A stretch of 6,874 nt of DNA from an uncultured Victivallales bacterium (GTDB lineage: Bacteria > Verrucomicrobiota > Lentisphaeria > Oligosphaerales > JAFGRS01). The notes under the pieces were generated by a model. That model was not told where the DNA came from. It did not search any database and worked only from the letters and a program-made list of their open reading frames with translations. Of the stretch, positions 1 through 6,080 are shown piece by piece. The stretch covers positions 1 through 6,874 of the forward strand of contig CAILKC010000079.1 of the NCBI GenBank assembly GCA_903834675.1, given 5' to 3'. The position numbers and the translations under genes were made by a program. Every line of letters starts with the position of its first letter. The first letter of the stretch is position 1.

Positions 1-1
1 A

Positions 2-216
2 GCCGCCACCGCCGCGCCTGAGGCCAGGCGCCTCTCCAGAAGAATGGAGCGGCCGCGGCTCGCGGCCAGCGCCTGAGGCCAGGCGCCTCTCCACCCAACC
101 CCTGGAGATGCGGTGGGCCGCCACCGCCGCGCCTGAGGCCAGGCGCCTCTCCAGAAGAATGGAGCGGCCGCGGCTCGCGGCCAGCGCCTGAGGCCAGGCG
201 CCTCTCCACCCAACCC
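2..216. repeat. Tandem direct repeat (115-bp period) made of four hairpin cores
   Basis: Positions 2-101 and 117-216 are the same sequence apart from the length of the last C run. Each copy holds two 25-nt cores, at 14-38, 69-93, 129-153 and 184-208, spaced 55, 60 and 55 nt apart. Each core contains GCGCCTG-AGGC-CAGGCGC, a perfect 7-bp stem with a 4-nt loop, followed by CCTCTCCA. The 30-nt spacers at 39-68 and 154-183 are identical and include a NotI-type GCGGCCGC; the middle spacer (94-128) differs. The 115-bp period is not a multiple of three and the plus frames are broken by stops, so this is not a coding repeat. The window edge may cut the array. It looks like an intergenic REP/BIME-like palindromic array; the function is unknown. 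Confidence 0.9.
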
Positions 217-420
217 TGAAAGTCACCCGCGCAATATCGCCGCGCAATGGTTGGTTTTCAGGTTGGGTGCAAGTCAGCTCCCTGAACCCTGTCCTGACGG
301 CCGACCGTCAGTGGGCCACGCTCGACCTGGGGATCGAGATCACGCTCATCCGCTGACCTCCGGAAGACCTTCGCCCCCGACCTCCTGACGCTTGAATTCC
401 ACCCCCAGCCTGCCTGTCTG
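217..420. other. Noncoding stretch between repeat array and GHL10-like gene
   Basis: No convincing gene. A 9-nt sequence, CCGCGCAAT, is duplicated at 227-235 and 240-248. A plus-strand frame open from 192 to a TGA at 354-356 ends in a protein-like tail (TLDLGIEITLIR); it has no start and begins inside the repeat array, so at most it is a decayed 3' end of a gene. Confidence 0.5.
294..311 (-). terminator. Hairpin downstream of the GHL10-like gene, possible terminator
   Basis: CTGACGG-CCGA-CCGTCAG is a perfect 7-bp stem with a 4-nt loop, 110 nt past the stop codon of the minus-strand gene. No T run follows it on the minus strand, so it is not a classical intrinsic terminator. It could stabilise the 3' end or be another member of the local hairpin population. 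Confidence 0.35.
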
Positions 421-3186
421 TCACTCCGCCCCAAGCAACGCCGCCATGGCCGGATCCAGCGGGCCGCAGATGAGCCCCTGGCTGCGGGCCGTGAAGGGCC
501 GCTTCGGGCCTCCACCGGGACCCGCCGCTTCACCCCGCACCGCCACCCGGTAGAGGCCGACCGGCTCGAGGGTGAAGCTGAACTCCGCCTCGGCCTGAGA
601 CGAGCCCAAGCGGCCCAGCTCTCGAATGACGTCGCCATCGGGGTTCTCCACCACCACCGTGCCAGCAAACGACGCGCTCTTGGGCTCCAGCCGCCGAATC
701 GTGCAGCGGACCGCTTCGCCTGGCGTGACCCGGATGGCCCGTTGCTTCCCGTCGGGCGTGCCTGAGAGCTGGAAGGTCAGGCGCGGGCCGTGGTGCGGCA
801 CGTAGGTCGGCTCTGCCGTGATACCAGAGCGCAAGCCCGGCAGGAACTTGTCGCCCAGCGCCGCCCCGAGGTTGAAGACGGTAAATCCGTCGGCCCCGAG
901 CTGGCGCGCGACGTTGATCTGGCTGGCGACACGGGCGGCAGCGAAGGGCAGGAGGGTGAGAGTCGAGGCATGGATGCCCGGGTAGATCGGCGCGGCGCCG
1001 TCCAGGTAGCGGAGCTGGCTTGCCACCTGCTGTGCGAAGGTGGCGTCCGAGCTGCTGTAGTCCATGGGGCAGAGGAAGTCGACATCGCCCTCCTTGGCCC
1101 AGCGCACCCAGTCCTGCCCCACGCTCTTCATGCAGCCCGGATAGTCGGCGAACACCGCGGCCGAGATTTTGCACTCCGGCCGGACCTGGCGGACGCGCCG
1201 CGCGGTCTCGCGGACGATGGCGGTGATCTGCTCGGCGCGCCAGGCGGTCCAGGCTGCGGCCACCTCGGGCTTGTCGACGTCCGCCGGCCAGGCGCTGATG
1301 GCGATACCGGTATCCTGGCTGAAGCGGCTCCGGCAGCCCGCGCAAAAGCAATACTCCGGCCCGGGATAACGGATGTAATCGAAGTGTACCCCGGCCACGG
1401 GGTAGCTGCTGGCCACCTCGACCATGCTGGCCACCTCCAGTTCGCGGTTCTCCGGGTGCGAGGGGCACAACCACTCGTTGGTCTCCCCGCCGCGACTGAC
1501 CTGCAGGCGACCCGCGGCCCGCATCTTGTCGGTGAAGTCCCTGGGCGTGTCCCAACCCCAGAAACAGACTTTCCAGATGTGCATCTCGACCCCGTATTTC
1601 CGGCCCGCGGCCACTGCGGCGGCGATCTGGTCACCGCGCCGGGCGACCTCGGGCAACACGGGCAGGAGTTGGCTCGGATAGAGGGCCGAACCGCCGCGCA
1701 GACAGTTGGCGATGACCGCATTGAAGCCGCCGCCCGCGAGCGCCGACATGGCCTGCTCCCAGCCGCCGGGATAGCCGCCGGTGCCACTGTGCTCCCACCA
1801 GGCACGGAACTCGCCAGGGCGCGAGCGCTGGGCGAGCAGGTAGGCCGCCTCGAGGTCGCGATTGCGGCGCAGGCCCGCGTCGGCGGCCGCGAGGCCCTCG
1901 CCGGCCTGGAGCGCGCTGGCGATGTCGGCCTCGCACCCGCTTGCCGCGGCGAGGGCGACACGGGCCTGCTCCCGGCGCTTGGCATCGGGGCTGTGTGACG
2001 CCACCCAGTCCGGCAACTGCCCGCGGCTGAGATGGCCGATCTGCACTGCGGACTCCGCCGCCGCCTGACCCGCAGCCAGGCCGACTTCAGGAGCAACATG
2101 GCTGAGCAGCGCCAGCACCAAGCGCCCGTTGTCAAGCCCATCGCCTGCCGCCAGCGTGGCGCCGACAAAGACGCCCGCCGGCGCCAGCAACACGGCGGCG
2201 GCGCCAGCCCGGTCGCGGCCCTCGGCATCGCACCAGCGCCCCAAGACCGTGGCCCCGCCGTCGACCGGCTCAACGGCGGTCACCGCCGACAGACTCAAGG
2301 CCAGGATCTCGGGTAAACCCTTCACCGCGCCAGCGCTGCAGCGGATCTGCCGAGGCTCTGCCGTATCCGTGTTGCTCGCGTCGGTCGTAACGCGGAGGTG
2401 GAGCAGCTCGGCCAGCGGCGGCGGCAGGTAGCGGAAGACGATGAGCTTGCCGCCCGCCTGCACGCACCCGGCCAGCTTCTGGCAGGTGGCCGCGGCGAGA
2501 TTCGGGTTGCAGGCCAGAATGAAGACGGCGGGCTCGCCGGCGGGGTCGCGCTGAAACTCGGCCTCACGCAGGACCCGCACTCGAGTGCCGTAGCCGCGCA
2601 GCAGCTCCTCGACGTACTCTTCGGTGGAGTTGCGCGTATCGGCCTTGAGCAGCACGACCCGGTCCCGCCACGCCGTCAGGTTGTCCACCAGACAATAGCT
2701 GTCAACCGCCGCCCCCCGCCAGGCCGAGAGGCGGATGCCCGTGATGTCGTGCCAGCCGGCGGGCTTGTCCTCCGGGCTGAACGCGGCCTTGGCGACGTCC
2801 ACCGTCTGCCACTCGCGGCCGTTGGTGTTGCACTGGGTGTAGAACCAGCCATCGCCGCTGCGCAGGTACAGGATGAAGACGCGCAGCGCGGCGGGCACCG
2901 GCGTGCGCAACTGGAAGCTCAGCCGGTTGTAGGGCGTGAGGTCCCACTTTCCCACCCGGTCGTAGACGGCGCGCCGGTCATTCTGCTGAAAGTCACAGAC
3001 CAGCTTCAGCGCCGTACCGTTATCGTGCGCTTCCAGGTCCGCCGGCTGCGACTTCTCCGCCGGCTTCCAGGCGGCTCGGGCCGCGGCTACGTCAGGGTAA
3101 TCAAAGCGGTCCAGGGCCAGCTCTTCGGCGGCCAGTGGCAAGACCAGCGCGGCGAGCAGTCCAGTGACGGAAAGCAGACGGGCCAT
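421..3186 (-). CDS. Secreted multidomain glycoside-hydrolase-like protein (GHL10/DUF187 type)
   Basis: The product is 921 residues with an N-terminal Sec signal (MARLLSV, then a Leu/Ala-rich core, likely cut near LAA-EE at residue 20), so it probably acts outside the cytoplasm. Residues about 22-175 look like a beta-sandwich carbohydrate-binding module (LDRFDYPD, WDLTPYNRLSF, LVDNLTA). About 180-275 resembles a ThuA/glutamine-amidotransferase-like fold. About 460-790 is the hydrolase-like barrel: H601-FDYIRYP carries the family signature, followed by a Cys cluster at C613, C615 and C618, then PMDY at 707-710 and GFTVFNLG near 763-770. The C-terminal 120 residues look like another beta-sandwich. 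A polysaccharide or glycoconjugate is the likely substrate, but its identity cannot be read. An in-frame ATG at 3258 would put 24 charged residues before the signal; ATG 3186 has GGAGGG 7 nt upstream and starts the signal directly. Family assignment is firm; activity is inferred. Confidence 0.88.
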   Translation of the reverse strand: MARLLSVTGLLAALVLPLAAEELALDRFDYPDVAAARAAWKPAEKSQPADLEAHDNGTALKLVCDFQQNDRRAVYDRVGKWDLTPYNRLSFQLRTPVPAALRVFILYLRSGDGWFYTQCNTNGREWQTVDVAKAAFSPEDKPAGWHDITGIRLSAWRGAAVDSYCLVDNLTAWRDRVVLLKADTRNSTEEYVEELLRGYGTRVRVLREAEFQRDPAGEPAVFILACNPNLAAATCQKLAGCVQAGGKLIVFRYLPPPLAELLHLRVTTDASNTDTAEPRQIRCSAGAVKGLPEILALSLSAVTAVEPVDGGATVLGRWCDAEGRDRAGAAAVLLAPAGVFVGATLAAGDGLDNGRLVLALLSHVAPEVGLAAGQAAAESAVQIGHLSRGQLPDWVASHSPDAKRREQARVALAAASGCEADIASALQAGEGLAAADAGLRRNRDLEAAYLLAQRSRPGEFRAWWEHSGTGGYPGGWEQAMSALAGGGFNAVIANCLRGGSALYPSQLLPVLPEVARRGDQIAAAVAAGRKYGVEMHIWKVCFWGWDTPRDFTDKMRAAGRLQVSRGGETNEWLCPSHPENRELEVASMVEVASSYPVAGVHFDYIRYPGPEYCFCAGCRSRFSQDTGIAISAWPADVDKPEVAAAWTAWRAEQITAIVRETARRVRQVRPECKISAAVFADYPGCMKSVGQDWVRWAKEGDVDFLCPMDYSSSDATFAQQVASQLRYLDGAAPIYPGIHASTLTLLPFAAARVASQINVARQLGADGFTVFNLGAALGDKFLPGLRSGITAEPTYVPHHGPRLTFQLSGTPDGKQRAIRVTPGEAVRCTIRRLEPKSASFAGTVVVENPDGDVIRELGRLGSSQAEAEFSFTLEPVGLYRVAVRGEAAGPGGGPKRPFTARSQGLICGPLDPAMAALLGAE

Positions 3187-3193
3187 CACCATT

Positions 3194-3199
3194 CCCTCC
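3194..3199 (-). promoter_or_regulatory. Shine-Dalgarno site deciding the start of the GHL10-like gene
   Basis: GGAGGG on the minus strand lies 7 nt before ATG 3186-3184 but only 1 nt before the in-frame ATG at 3192-3190. This favours the 3186 start, which also gives a textbook signal peptide. Confidence 0.75.
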
Positions 3200-3254
3200 A
3201 GTCGGTTTCTTCCCGCGCCAGCCAGTCGCCCCAACCTGCCGCGGAGCGAGGTTC

Positions 3255-3410
3255 TCACGGCAGGTGCTCCAGGTCGTCAAGGTCCTTGTGCCGAGCGCTG
3301 GCACGCTTATTGATCTTGAGGTCGCCAAGATCGATGAGGTACTCGACCTTCTCATCTTCGAGCAACTTCAAGAACTCGCTGAAATCGCGGGGGAGTGGAA
3401 TAGTAGCCAT
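3255..3410 (-). pseudogene. Internally deleted AbiEii/MNT-like nucleotidyltransferase relic, 51 aa
   Basis: The 51-residue frame begins MATIPLPRDFSEFLKLLED and ends LKINKRASARHKDLDDLEHLP. From knowledge of the family, the first part matches the usual N-terminus of small stand-alone nucleotidyltransferases (PLPxDFxEFLxLL...VxYLLIGGYAV), and the second matches their usual C-terminus (ISLxxLxxNKxASGRPKDLxDLExL). Here Y24-L25-I26 runs straight into D27-L28, so the GG/GS motif, the DxD metal-binding residues and most of the fold (family members are roughly 140-160 aa) are missing. The join is in frame, near 3330-3338. Catalysis should be lost. The frame starts inside the upstream 67-aa gene and has no clear Shine-Dalgarno sequence, so any translation would be coupled to that gene. 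A peptide that still binds its partner is possible but unproven; simple decay is the default reading. Confidence 0.75.
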
Positions 3411-3555
3411 ACACAATCCGTCGGTTGGTCTCGATCGCCGCCAACCGTTCCAAGGGTGTCTTTGACCACCAGTACCGGTCGTCGTCGCTATCCCGCAGGT
3501 CCGTGACGGTCAGCGCCGTGCGCTCGACGCGCAGCTCATCGGAGTCCGTTCTCAT
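3352..3555 (-). CDS. Small partner protein usually paired with a nucleotidyltransferase
   Basis: This 67-residue protein is acidic in the middle (DLRDSDDDRYWWSKTP) and has the pattern YW-SKTP-ERL-A-E--R-IVYGY------R-QRVLEV. That pattern is familiar from hypothetical proteins encoded directly upstream of AbiEii/MNT-like nucleotidyltransferases, a toxin-antitoxin-like pairing. Its last 59 nt overlap the start of the nucleotidyltransferase relic in another frame. There is no signal peptide or membrane segment. The ATG at 3555 has only a weak GGTAA upstream. The gene looks intact while its partner has been gutted. Its biochemical role is unknown; it may be the antitoxin or a folding partner. The 210-bp inserted element begins 48 nt upstream and may have displaced its original promoter. 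Confidence 0.65.
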   Translation of the reverse strand: MRTDSDELRVERTALTVTDLRDSDDDRYWWSKTPLERLAAIETNRRIVYGYYSTPPRFQRVLEVARR

Positions 3556-3594
3556 GCGGTTACCATAGTCCCCGACCGGCTGAAATCCGAGTGA

Positions 3595-3822
3595 CCGAGT
3601 GACGGGCGCATGGCAGCTCCGTAGGGGTTTGCTGGTATGAGAACCGCAGAAGGTCGAATGACCAAAGACCCATGACGAATGGCAGAATCACCGACACGGC
3701 AACCGCGGTTCTCATTCCGCTATGTCCAGCCCCGAACCCTGAATCCTTGTGTGAGACTTGCCGCAACCTCGTAGGACCTGAGTAGTCACCACCTACGGAA
3801 CTGACCTGCGCCCCCGAGTGAC
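3595..3822. mobile_element. 210-bp miniature inverted-repeat element with 9-bp target duplication
   Basis: The element spans 3604-3813. Its left end (3604-3625) and the reverse complement of its right end (3792-3813) match at 19 of 22 positions, both starting GGGCGCA and ending TCCGTAGG. Immediately outside both ends is CCGAGTGAC (3595-3603 and 3814-3822), a perfect 9-bp direct repeat as left by a transposase. Inside there is a nested 11-bp inverted repeat, ATGAGAACCGC at 3637-3647 with its complement at 3705-3715, and a CGTAGG/CCTACG pair at 3770-3775 and 3792-3797. There is no transposase gene, so it is non-autonomous (MITE-like) and was mobilised in trans. The parent IS family cannot be named; a 9-bp duplication fits several. 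Confidence 0.8.
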
Positions 3823-3830
3823 CGATGCGC

Positions 3831-3859
3831 TTGACCCAGCGGATCCCTCGGCCTATGCT
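3831..3859 (+). promoter_or_regulatory. Sigma70-type promoter of the UroD-like gene
   Basis: TTGACC (3831-3836) and TATGCT (3854-3859) are separated by exactly 17 nt, matching the consensus boxes at 5 of 6 and 4 of 6 positions. Transcription would begin near 3866, giving a leader of about 40 nt before ATG 3907. The -35 box lies 8 nt outside the right target duplication of the inserted element, so the element left the promoter intact. Confidence 0.6.
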
Positions 3860-3892
3860 GTGCGGCTGGGGTTGGGTGAGGACTGGACCACG

Positions 3893-3898
3893 AAGGAG
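3893..3898 (+). promoter_or_regulatory. Shine-Dalgarno site fixing the UroD-like start
   Basis: AAGGAG lies 8 nt before ATG 3907. An in-frame GTG at 3898 overlaps this site and is therefore unlikely to be the start. Confidence 0.75.
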
Positions 3899-3906
3899 TG
3901 CCGCAC

Positions 3907-5076
3907 ATGCTGCCGAGAGAACGCATCTTTGCCGCCCTCGACCACCGCGAGCCGGACCGGGTTCCCTGGGGCGAGCACTCGATTGACTACAACGTCTACG
4001 AGGACATCCTCGGCCGACCCACCCTGGTCCAGGCCAAAATGCGTGAGACCCAAGCCTACTGGGACGGTCGCCGCGACGAGATCGTGGAAGGCTACAAGCG
4101 CGACCGCCTTGACCTGGTGCGCGCCTTGGAGATGGACATCGTCTTCGTCGGCCAGGTCCCGCCGCGGGGCTACCACCCCAAGGCGATGGCGAAGGTTGAC
4201 CACGAGACCTACCGCGACGACGGCGGCAACCTCTACCAGGTCTCCTCCACAACCCATGACCTGATGCCCTACAAGCGCAACACCCAGAACTACACGCCGC
4301 CCACACTCGAGGGTATCCAGGCGCAGATCGACCGCCTCGACCAGACCCCACCCGGCGACCCGAAGGGCTCCGAGTGGGACCTGGTGCGGCACGCCGTCAA
4401 AGAGATGAAGGACACGCATTTCATCATGCTGTTGTGCGGTGACCTTGTCTTCCCGGGGTTCGGCGCCACCGAGGAGGATTTCTGGATGAGTATGCTGCTC
4501 GAACCCGAGATCTGTTGCAAGCTCGGCGAGCTGCGCGGCAAGCAGATGCTGCGCGAGGTCCGCTTGCAGGCGCAACTTGGGGTCGACGGCATCATGCCCT
4601 GCGGCGACCTGGGCAGCAGCACCGGCCTGCTGGCCAGCCCGGAAATCTACCGAGAACGCGTCCGCCCCTGGCACCAGGCACATGTGGCCGAAGCCCACCG
4701 GCTCGGCCTGAAGGTGCTCAAGCACTGCTGCGGGCACGTCTGGCCGATCATCGACGACCTGGCCGAAATCTACGATGCCTACGAAGCCATTCAGGCCAGC
4801 GGCGGCATGGACATCCGCTGCCTCAAGGAGCGCGTGGGCGACCAGATCTGCCTCTGGGGCGGCATCTGGCACGAGCACCTCATCATGGGCACGCCGACCG
4901 ACATCCGGGCCGACGCCCGCTACGCCTTCTCCCACGCGGCCCCCGGTGGCGGCTACATCATGGGCTCCAGCCACTCCCTCGCGGTCGGCGCCAAGCGGGA
5001 GAACCTGCTGGAGATGAAACGCTGCCGCGACCAGTGCGGCGTCTACCCCATCGACCCGCGCTGCTTCGACCGCTGA
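3907..5076 (+). CDS. Uroporphyrinogen decarboxylase-like (UroD superfamily) protein
   Basis: This 389-residue cytoplasmic protein covers a whole UroD-like TIM barrel. The N-terminus RERIFAALDHREPDRVPW is the typical opening of the MtaA/CmuA-like and uncharacterised branches rather than haem-pathway HemE, whose RQAGR substrate motif is absent. Other landmarks are CGDLGSSTG (C232 onward), K-H273-C274-C275-G276-H277, C305, GGIWHEH (319-324 region) and M352-GSSHS near the end. In corrinoid methyltransferases of this fold an H-x-C motif plus a later Cys binds zinc. H273 and C275 fit, but the usual late Cys position is occupied by the Ser-Ser-His of GSSHS, so zinc-dependent methyl transfer is uncertain. 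No corrinoid protein or methyltransferase partner lies in the window. It has its own promoter and ribosome site and is probably monocistronic. Family call is secure; substrate unknown. Confidence 0.9.
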   Translation: MLPRERIFAALDHREPDRVPWGEHSIDYNVYEDILGRPTLVQAKMRETQAYWDGRRDEIVEGYKRDRLDLVRALEMDIVFVGQVPPRGYHPKAMAKVDHETYRDDGGNLYQVSSTTHDLMPYKRNTQNYTPPTLEGIQAQIDRLDQTPPGDPKGSEWDLVRHAVKEMKDTHFIMLLCGDLVFPGFGATEEDFWMSMLLEPEICCKLGELRGKQMLREVRLQAQLGVDGIMPCGDLGSSTGLLASPEIYRERVRPWHQAHVAEAHRLGLKVLKHCCGHVWPIIDDLAEIYDAYEAIQASGGMDIRCLKERVGDQICLWGGIWHEHLIMGTPTDIRADARYAFSHAAPGGGYIMGSSHSLAVGAKRENLLEMKRCRDQCGVYPIDPRCFDR

Positions 5077-5078
5077 AA

Positions 5079-5119
5079 GCCCTGCCATCCCTCGGCGCTG
5101 CCCCCGGTGCAGCCAGGGC
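5079..5119 (+). terminator. Possible structured 3' end after the UroD-like gene
   Basis: GCCCTG (5079-5084) pairs with CAGGGC (5114-5119), and inside it GCTGC (5097-5101) pairs with GCAGC (5109-5113), giving a bulged hairpin that starts 3 nt after the stop codon. There is no T run, so it is only a weak terminator candidate. Confidence 0.3.
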
Positions 5120-5524
5120 GGACCGCCGACTCGGAAGATACCGCGATCCGCCGTGGCGGACCCGGAACGGGCTGGGCATCGCGGGCTCCCGGAGGCAAGC
5201 GGGGGTCATGGCAGACGCCTGGCAGATCCAGCGGGGGCCTCTTTCCCAAGAACCGCCCTGACCGCCGTGCCACAGCGCTGGCGCCGACGGGTGTAGCGTG
5301 GCACCGTCGCGGCAGCCGGAGGATTTACCGTCTCCAAGTCCGAGACGAACGCCGCCGCTGGCCATACCCCACGGCGACGGGCCGACGGCGCCTTGCCGGG
5401 CTCCATGGACTCGTCGACTTTGTCCATGATCGATGTCGGACGTGAGCATCACCGGCGAGAGACACTGCAGAGCGAGGTACGAGCGGCGGGCTGTTTCCCG
5501 TCCGAGTGAATGCACTGGTTCGGA
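5120..5524. other. Gap with no recognisable gene
   Basis: About 400 nt between the UroD-like gene and the toxin. I see only short inverted repeats: TCCGCC-GT-GGCGGA near 5150, and GTGCCAC (5267-5273) with GTGGCAC (5298-5304). Frames on both strands are rich in Arg, Gly and Pro, resemble no family I know, and lack convincing ribosome sites. A palindrome, CGGATC-A-GATCCG (5521-5533), straddles the toxin stop codon. Confidence 0.5.
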
Positions 5525-5818
5525 TCAGATCCGTGTTTTCCAGTGGTCCGGATCGCGTTTGAAGTGAATCACCGCGATGACTTGGATCTCGTCCGCTCCC
5601 TCCCGGAACACGACGCCGAAGGGGAACCGATCCACACAGCACCGGTGCAGATTACCTTCGAGACGCTGGAAGGTGGACGGGAAAAGAGAGGCACGCCGCG
5701 TGGTAGCGTTCACAGCGTCCAGGAAGCGCTTCCCCAGCCCTTCCTGCTCCGCCTCATAGTACTTCGCCGAGGCAACCATCTCAATCTGGGCTTGTGGGTG
5801 GAACCGGATGCCTCTCAT
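5525..5818 (-). CDS. ParE/RelE-family toxin of a type II toxin-antitoxin module
   Basis: This 97-residue basic protein fits the usual ParE/RelE size. It starts with FHPQAQIEMVASAKYYE, the helical part typical of the family (x-x-P-x-A--E---A--YYE). It continues with GKRFLDAV, then R64-FPFGVVF and IAVIHFKRDPDHW (81-93), the conserved strand and tail that close the fold. ParE members poison DNA gyrase and RelE members cleave ribosome-bound mRNA; the sequence alone does not decide which. Its ATG overlaps the antitoxin stop codon (ATGA), and GAGG sits 7 nt upstream inside the antitoxin gene, so the two are translationally coupled. Antitoxin-first order is the usual one for this type. The gene appears intact. 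Confidence 0.9.
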   Translation of the reverse strand: MRGIRFHPQAQIEMVASAKYYEAEQEGLGKRFLDAVNATTRRASLFPSTFQRLEGNLHRCCVDRFPFGVVFREGADEIQVIAVIHFKRDPDHWKTRI

Positions 5819-6045
5819 CCCAAGGCCTCAAACGCCTGCAGAAAAGCCCTATCACCGGGAATCAGCCCGACTTCTCCCCGGTCGATCTGCTCACAGCGGC
5901 GCTTGATCTCCGCAACCCACTCTGCGGAGAGGGGGAAATCTGGTTCCGCGTCTAGGCTCTCCAAGAGCCTTTCAGCAAGAAATGCCCTCGCCGGATGCGG
6001 GAGGTGGAGTGCAGCGCTCAGTACTTGTGCGGCTTCCGTAGTCAT
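5815..6045 (-). CDS. Addiction-module antitoxin component (PF09720/TIGR02574 type)
   Basis: The 76-residue protein shows the family pattern: a short N-terminal helix, then LPHPARAFLAERLLESLD (residues 15-32), then AEWVAEIKRRCEQIDRGEVGLIPGD (41-65). In relatives this acidic amphipathic protein binds and neutralises the ParE/RelE toxin encoded just downstream, as here. It has no obvious DNA-binding domain, so autoregulation, if any, is not visible in it. The start at ATG 6045 is favoured because a promoter lies just upstream and no Shine-Dalgarno sequence precedes it. The C-terminal AFLQAFEALG extends a little past the usual GEV-x-x-IP ending. The toxin gene follows with a 4-nt overlap. Confidence 0.88.
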   Translation of the reverse strand: MTTEAAQVLSAALHLPHPARAFLAERLLESLDAEPDFPLSAEWVAEIKRRCEQIDRGEVGLIPGDRAFLQAFEALG

Positions 6046-6051
6046 AACGTA

Positions 6052-6080
6052 AGTATCGTGCCTGTTGCTTCGTCAGTCAA
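6052..6080 (-). promoter_or_regulatory. Sigma70-type promoter of the toxin-antitoxin operon
   Basis: On the minus strand TTGACT (6080-6075) and GATACT (6057-6052) are 17 nt apart, matching consensus at 5 of 6 and 4 of 6. The expected start point, about 7 nt past the -10 box, falls at or beside the A of ATG 6045. The transcript would be leaderless or nearly so, which agrees with the lack of a Shine-Dalgarno site. Confidence 0.6.

Noticed and set aside
2..216. CRISPR array
   Set aside because: Only four cores, the cores are self-complementary hairpins, the 30-nt spacers are identical to each other, and no cas genes are present.
790..1998. Long open frame on the plus strand opposite the GHL10-like gene
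   Set aside because: Antisense frame in GC-rich coding DNA; composition is shadow-like with no domain, while the opposite strand has clear family motifs.
3231..3275. Promoter for the GHL10-like gene (TTGACG followed 17 nt later by TGAGAA)
   Set aside because: The -10 box matches consensus at only two positions, so it is not supportable.
3853..5088. Long open frame on the minus strand opposite the UroD-like gene
   Set aside because: It mirrors the codon pattern of the real gene, has no recognisable domain and lacks a suitable ribosome site.
5208..5261. 17-aa small gene starting at ATG 5208 after a GGAGG
   Set aside because: The GGAGG is 12 nt from the ATG, the peptide has no recognisable feature, and nothing else supports coding.
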